Source of the DNA: Streptomyces flavochromogenes
Lineage (GTDB): Bacteria; Actinomycetota; Actinomycetes; Streptomycetales; Streptomycetaceae
Assembly (NCBI RefSeq): GCF_000717595.1
Contig: NZ_JNZO01000037.1
Location: 1 to 64,000 of the forward strand
DNA length: 64,000 bases
Direction of reading: 5' to 3'
Position 1 is the stretch's first letter, and each line of letters starts with the position of its first letter. The notes beneath the pieces were generated by a model. The model made no database searches, was not told the DNA's origin, and worked only from the letters and a program-made list of their open reading frames with translations. A program made the position numbers and the translations under genes. This document shows, one piece after another, positions 59,836 through 64,000 of the stretch.

Positions 59836-59842
59836 GGTGCTC

Positions 59843-60901
59843 CTACCGTTCGATGTCGCAGGGGCCCGCCGCGGCGGACACGCAGGTCTGGATGAGGACG
59901 CCCGGCTCGGCCTCGGTGATCTCGCCGGTGCGCAGGTCCCGGACGGCGCCCGCCTTGAGCGGCGTGACGCAGCCGAAGCAGATGCCCATGCGGCACCCGG
60001 AGGGCATGAGCACGCCGGCCTCCTCGCCGACGTCCAGCAACGGCGTGGCACCGTCCGCGTCGACGGTCCTGCCGGTGGCGCTGAACGTGACCTCACCGCC
60101 GTCGCCACCGGCGACGACGATGCCGGGGCGGAAGCGTTCGGTATGCAGGCGCTCTGGCACGCCATGCACGCTCCAGTGTCCTTCGGCGGCGTCGAGCAGG
60201 CCCGCGGGCCCGCAAGCCCAGGCCTCGCGGTCGGCCCAGTCGGGCACGATCTCGTCGAGACGGGCGATGTCGAGCATGCCGTCTGTGTCGGTGTGGACCT
60301 CCGTGAGCCGCAGCTTCCTGTCCGCGACCAGGTCGTGCAGTTCGTTGCGGAAGATCACGTCTTGCGGCTGTGGCGCGCAGTGGACCATGACGACGTCGTC
60401 GAACTCGATGTCGCGCAGCATGCCCATCACGGGCGTGATGCCACTGCCGGCCGTCAGGAACAGCACCTTGGCGGGCTTGGCCTGCGGCAGCACGAAGTCA
60501 CCGGTCGGCTGGTCGAGCTGGATCAGCGTGCCCGGTTTGGCCCTGCGGACCAGGTAGTTGCTGACCTTGCCGTCCGGGATCGCCTTCACGGTGATCGTGA
60601 CGCGGCCGTCCTGGCGGTTCGTCGGCGAGGTGACGGAGTAGGCACGCCACAGGCGCACCCCGTCGACGTCGACCCCGATCCGCATGTACTGACCGGCTGT
60701 GTGGCCGCGCCAGCCCCGTCCCGGCCTGATCACGACAGTTGCAGCGTCACCCGTCTCGGGCTGCACGGCCTCGATGCGCCCGCGCAGGTCAGCGCCCGCA
60801 CGCAGCGGGCTGATCAGGTCGAGGTAGTCCGACGGCAGGAGCGGCGTCGTGACCATCTCCAGCAGTTTCCACGCCCTGCTGCGGAGGGCTGCACTCGTCA
60901 T
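59843..60901 (-). CDS. Ferredoxin reductase with FAD, NAD(P) and [2Fe-2S] domains
   Basis: The 352-residue protein has an FAD-binding barrel (about 40-145; WRAYSVTSP), an NAD(P)-binding domain (about 150-260; FLTAGSGITPVMGMLRDI, AWACGPAGLLD) and a C-terminal plant-type [2Fe-2S] domain (about 265-352) with CRMGICFGC and a last Cys in TCVSAAAG. It should pass electrons from NADPH to the desaturase encoded next. The ATG at 60901 has GGAG close upstream. It is divergent from a PucR regulator, which may control it. Confidence 0.93.
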   Translation of the reverse strand: MTSAALRSRAWKLLEMVTTPLLPSDYLDLISPLRAGADLRGRIEAVQPETGDAATVVIRPGRGWRGHTAGQYMRIGVDVDGVRLWRAYSVTSPTNRQDGRVTITVKAIPDGKVSNYLVRRAKPGTLIQLDQPTGDFVLPQAKPAKVLFLTAGSGITPVMGMLRDIEFDDVVMVHCAPQPQDVIFRNELHDLVADRKLRLTEVHTDTDGMLDIARLDEIVPDWADREAWACGPAGLLDAAEGHWSVHGVPERLHTERFRPGIVVAGGDGGEVTFSATGRTVDADGATPLLDVGEEAGVLMPSGCRMGICFGCVTPLKAGAVRDLRTGEITEAEPGVLIQTCVSAAAGPCDIER

Positions 60902-60967
60902 GACTCCAGCTTGCTGCGCCTCAGGGGGTAAAGTCCTGACCGGAGGACGTGAATCTGATCAGTGAAA

Positions 60968-60984
60968 TTGTTCGCAGGGAACAA
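60968..60984 (+). promoter_or_regulatory. Palindrome overlapping the PucR ribosome-binding site
   Basis: TTGTTCGCAGGGAACAA has perfect 6-bp arms (60968-60973 and 60979-60984). Its centre contains the AGGGA ribosome-binding site for the GTG at 60988. It is a likely autoregulatory site, or an operator for the divergent desaturase operon 70 bp away. Confidence 0.45.
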
Positions 60985-60987
60985 AAC

Positions 60988-62127
60988 GTGAGCCATGCAA
61001 TTCGGAGGGCCAGCGGACTGGCCCTGGACGAGACGACGGTCACCGCACTGAGGGCCGCGCTGAAGACCACCGCCGACGAAGTCGTCCAAGCGATCATCGA
61101 CGAGGTCCCTCCCTACGCCAACGCCCTTTCGGGCCGCATGGGCGCCACCATCCGCCGCGCCGTCCGCACCGCCCTGGGGCACTACCTGGACCTCGCGAGC
61201 GGGAACGCCACAGGCGGCGACGCCGGTGACGCAGCCTACGAGCTGGGCCGCGGCGAGGTGCGCTCCGGCCGTTCGATGGACGCCCTGCTCAGCGCATACC
61301 GCGTCGGCGCCCGCGTGGCCTGGCGATGCCTGGCAGCGGGTGCCGTACCCGCAGGTCTGCCCGCCGCCGAGGTCGCCAAGTTCGCCGAGCTGACCTTCGC
61401 CTACATCGACGAGCTCTCCGCCGCGAGCGCCGCCGGCCACGCAGACGAACTGGCCGCCCGTGGCAGGGCCCACGAGCGCCACCTGGAACACCTGGCCCGC
61501 GACCTCCTCGCCGGCGCCAGCCCGGACGTGCTGCTGGCCTCTGTTCAACGGGCCGGGTGGCATCCTCCGCTTTCGCTGACCGCGGTCCTGCTGCCCGCCG
61601 TCCAGGCCCGGCCGGCCTACCGCGCGCTCGACCCGAGCACCCTCGTCCTCGACGACCTGCCGGACGCCACCGGTGTCCTGCTCGTCCCCGATGCCGACCG
61701 ATCACATCTCGTGCGGCAGCTAACCGACCGCACCGCCGTGATCGGCCCGGCCCGGCCATGGACTCGTGCATCCGCCTCGTACGCACGAGCCGTACGCGCG
61801 CGCTCCCTCTCCTCTGATATTCGCGACACCGAGGACCACCTGCCCGAGCTGGTGCTGAGTGCCGACATGGACGCGTTCGCAGACCTGCGTGCCCGAGCCC
61901 TCGCACCGCTGCGGACCCTGCCTGTAGCGACCGCGCGGCGACTGGAAGAGACGTTGCGGGCGTGGCTGCTGTACCAGGGCAGGCGGGACGAAGTGGCGGC
62001 GGCGTTGTTCGTCCATCCCCAGACGGTCCGGTACCGGATGTCGCAGCTGCGGGAGCTGTTTCCGGATCTCGCATCGCCGCACCGGGTCCTTGAACTGACG
62101 CTGGCGGTCGGTCTTCGGGCCAGCTGA
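60988..62127 (+). CDS. PucR-family transcriptional regulator
   Basis: The 379-residue protein has an N-terminal helical domain (ETTVTALRAALKTTADEVVQ, GRSMDALLSAYRVGARVAWR) and a C-terminal PucR helix-turn-helix (RRLEETLRAWLLYQGRRDEV, AAALFVHPQTVRYRMSQLRE). PucR proteins regulate metabolic genes next to them; here the divergent desaturase operon is the natural target. The GTG at 60988 was chosen for AGGGA 7 bases upstream; a GTG at 60949 in the same frame is an alternative. The ligand is unknown. Confidence 0.88.
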   Translation: MSHAIRRASGLALDETTVTALRAALKTTADEVVQAIIDEVPPYANALSGRMGATIRRAVRTALGHYLDLASGNATGGDAGDAAYELGRGEVRSGRSMDALLSAYRVGARVAWRCLAAGAVPAGLPAAEVAKFAELTFAYIDELSAASAAGHADELAARGRAHERHLEHLARDLLAGASPDVLLASVQRAGWHPPLSLTAVLLPAVQARPAYRALDPSTLVLDDLPDATGVLLVPDADRSHLVRQLTDRTAVIGPARPWTRASASYARAVRARSLSSDIRDTEDHLPELVLSADMDAFADLRARALAPLRTLPVATARRLEETLRAWLLYQGRRDEVAAALFVHPQTVRYRMSQLRELFPDLASPHRVLELTLAVGLRAS

Positions 62128-62399
62128 CGCGTCCTTCGACCATCCACGACCGCGTCCGCGAGCAGCCTCATGCAGGGCAAGGTGTGAACGCCTCCCAGCC
62201 CATGGGTGGTCCGGGAACGCGTCCTGCCTGGACTCCCGTCTGGACCTCGACGAAGGCGCATCGTTGATGGACCGCGCCCACGACGAAGCGGTGGGCCTGG
62301 CCCGTACGCTGCGGGAGCCGGTCGAGGGTGAAGCCGTCGAGGTCTTCCAGCACGGTGAGATACGGCTGGCTTCCCCAACAAGGACAAGGTCGACGACTG
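62128..62399. other. Intergenic stretch, possible short remnant
   Basis: Plus-strand DEGASLMDRAHDEAVGLART, then LREPVEGEAVEVFQ (about 62240-62350) has some coding bias but no recognisable family or start. Confidence 0.3.
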
Positions 62400-63877
62400 A
62401 TCCAGCTTGATCTTTAACCTGTGCGGCGTGGTCGAGGGTCGTCGACTTCTTGTTCCGGGACGTGACGGTGCCCGTCTTGCGGGGTGTGTGGACGTCGTGG
62501 CGTGGGTGGGTCGGGTGTTCTTTCGGCCGGGTGGTCGTCCGGGTCCGGGGCGGGTGGGTTTCGGTGCCCGAGCCGGGCAGGCGGCTGTCGGGCGGATGTG
62601 CCGAAATTCGCGGCGGACGCGGGCGGGCGTCAGTCTGTCCGGGGGAACGGGCCGCCTTTCCCAGGGACGGCGCCGGTCGGCCGCCAGTGGCCGGGCCAGT
62701 CGCATTTGGGTGGAGGCGGCGAGGACCAGCCAGGTCCAGTGGTCGGCCGCCTCGGGGTGCGGATCTTCGGGCAGGTCCAGCCGAGGGTCTGCTTGAACAG
62801 GCGGAAGGTGTGCTCGATGTCGAAGTGGCGCAGGTATGCCTGCCAGAGCCGGTTGGTGTCCGCTGCGTCTGCGTCGGTGCCCGACCACCACGGCCAGACC
62901 GGCTTCGGGGTGGCTCCGCTGGGCAGGTGATCGATGTCCAGGCGGATCACGGTCTCCTCGATGATGGGGAGGGTGCCGTCGGCTGCGGCCCAGGATGAGC
63001 GGTGGGTGAGCTTGAGGTGGAGACGGTCCCAGGGCCGTGCGGTGGCGGTGCCGTAGAGGCGTGTGTCGGTGACGGTTCTGGTGTCCGGGGTGCCCCAGGT
63101 ATCGGGTTGCCCGAAGACGGACTCGCCGCCGTGCCGGGGCGGGCGGCCCCTGGTGCGAAGCTCCCGCGGCGGCGCCGGCCGGCGCAGGACACGGTCCGAG
63201 CGCATCCGGGCCAGCACCTGCACCGGCAGATCCTTCAGAAGGAAGGCGAGGCGGGGTGCGTCGTATCCGGCGTCCGCGATGACGAGGATGTCCGGGTCGC
63301 CGGTCTGCCTCTGACCTGCGGTGATCAGCCGCTCGACCAGGTCACGCAGCTGCCGGGCGGTGACAGGGGCGGTGTCGTCCCCGGGTGCCAGACGCCGGGC
63401 GTCCGGCGGCGCGGTCCACGAGCTGCGGCCGGGTTCCAGCGCGCAGATGATCGAGTAGGGCCAGCCGGGGACTGGGATGTGCTGGTCCTTGGCCCGGCCG
63501 TAGGTGTGACACCGGATCCGCTCCGGTGAGGTGTGGGCGTCCGGCCGCAGCCGGCAGGTGACGTCGACGGCCAGGACCAGCCGGCAGTCTGCGGCCCGCG
63601 GCAGCGGCACCGCGGCCAGGGCTCGTCGCATCCGGTCCGTGTCGATCCGGCCCTGGGTGAGCGCGGCGTAGAGGCCTCCGTGACCGCGGCGGTGTTCGCC
63701 CGCCAGCGACAGCTCGGCTGGCGATTTCACCGGCCCCGCACCGCCGAGAACCGCGTGCGCCAGCTCGAACAGAGCATCCGAACGAGCGGTGAGACAGGAG
63801 TGGAACTCGCCCCGGAAGCGTGACAGTTCCACCAACGCCTCTCGGCGGGCATCACGATGCAGCAGGCTCCTCCTCAC
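62400..63877 (-). pseudogene. IS701-like transposase with C-terminal frameshift
   Basis: From the GTG at 63877 the frame contains ALVELSRFRGEFHSCLTARS, AGEHRRGHGGLYAAL, PRAADCRLVLAVDVTCRLRP, ILVIADAGYDAPRLAFLL, LARMRSDRVLRRP and RHFDIEHTFRLFKQTLGWTC. These are strongly like a known actinobacterial DDE transposase family (NF041680 type). After KIRTP a base is missing at about 62752; the proper continuation EAADHWTWLVLAASTQ is one frame away, and the tail (RPGPGRPPG) runs to about 62400. The shifted frame has no normal stop. The left end of the element is not defined. Confidence 0.8.
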
Positions 63878-64000
63878 GGCCTTTCGCGCTGAATGTGTGT
63901 TCCTTGGTCGGAGCACATGTTCAGACGAAGGCCGCTTCCGTATACGGCGGATACCGAGCCGAGTGATCAATTACGACGCACCGTTCGAGGAACAGCTTCT

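Noticed and set aside
1..64000. CRISPR arrays, rRNA and tRNA genes.
   Set aside because: No regularly spaced repeats of 25-40 bp and no conserved RNA-gene segments were found on reading both strands by eye.

Overview
This is high-GC actinobacterial DNA, almost certainly from a Streptomyces chromosome. Three things point there: third codon positions are nearly all G or C, GTG and TTG starts are common, and there is a complete SapB (ram/amf) morphogen locus. Two genes carry the rare TTA codon, which in Streptomyces depends on the bldA tRNA. No rRNA, tRNA or CRISPR array was seen. The window mixes intact operons with an unusually dense litter of decayed genes and insertion-sequence fragments, as in an accessory or arm-proximal region.

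Region by region: 0.1-1.2 kb holds two small membrane proteins. 1.95-3.99 kb is an ISAs1-type element with inverted repeats and a target duplication; it encloses an acetyltransferase gene and a frameshifted transposase. 4.3-6.3 kb holds a GlxA-type regulator and an alpha/beta hydrolase. 6.4-12.5 kb is a gene graveyard (HEAT, IS110, DUF11, IS701 and LexA remnants) around a TPR-like protein, a MazF-like toxin and a membrane protein/regulator pair. 12.8-19.85 kb is a tightly coupled four-gene operon: a Trypco1-like protein, a trypsin/VMAP-like protein, a MoxR AAA+ ATPase, and a 1104-residue protein joining a vWA-like domain, a pseudokinase and a degenerate FtsK-like domain. It belongs to the NTPase-centred conflict systems and is the most interesting locus here. 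20-21.2 kb holds a lipoprotein and small accessory genes. 21.5-26 kb is a cell-envelope module: a VanJ-like membrane phosphatase, a two-component system and a D-Ala-D-Ala carboxypeptidase.

26-27.4 kb is again debris. 27.4-34.6 kb is the SapB locus, with ramR facing ramC-ramS-ramA-ramB. 34.8-37 kb has a decayed SDR gene and a Ser/Thr kinase. 37.2-39.3 kb is a secreted GH18 chitinase with a repeat-flanked promoter and a strong terminator. 39.7-41 kb is a divergent hydrolase/HxlR pair. 41.4-50.6 kb is a giant SpvB/Rhs/Hint polymorphic toxin with a candidate immunity gene and two TTA codons.

51-53.3 kb is the rheA-hsp18 heat-shock locus with its operator, followed by two DUF2267 genes. 53.5-58 kb contains a SUKH-like gene, IS21 and recombinase remnants and small genes. 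58.15 kb is a cold-shock protein. 58.7-62.1 kb is a fatty-acid desaturase plus its ferredoxin reductase, divergent from a PucR regulator. A decayed transposase closes the window.

All family calls rest on reading motifs by eye, without database searches. Start codons were chosen from ribosome-binding sites, overlaps and remembered family N-termini.
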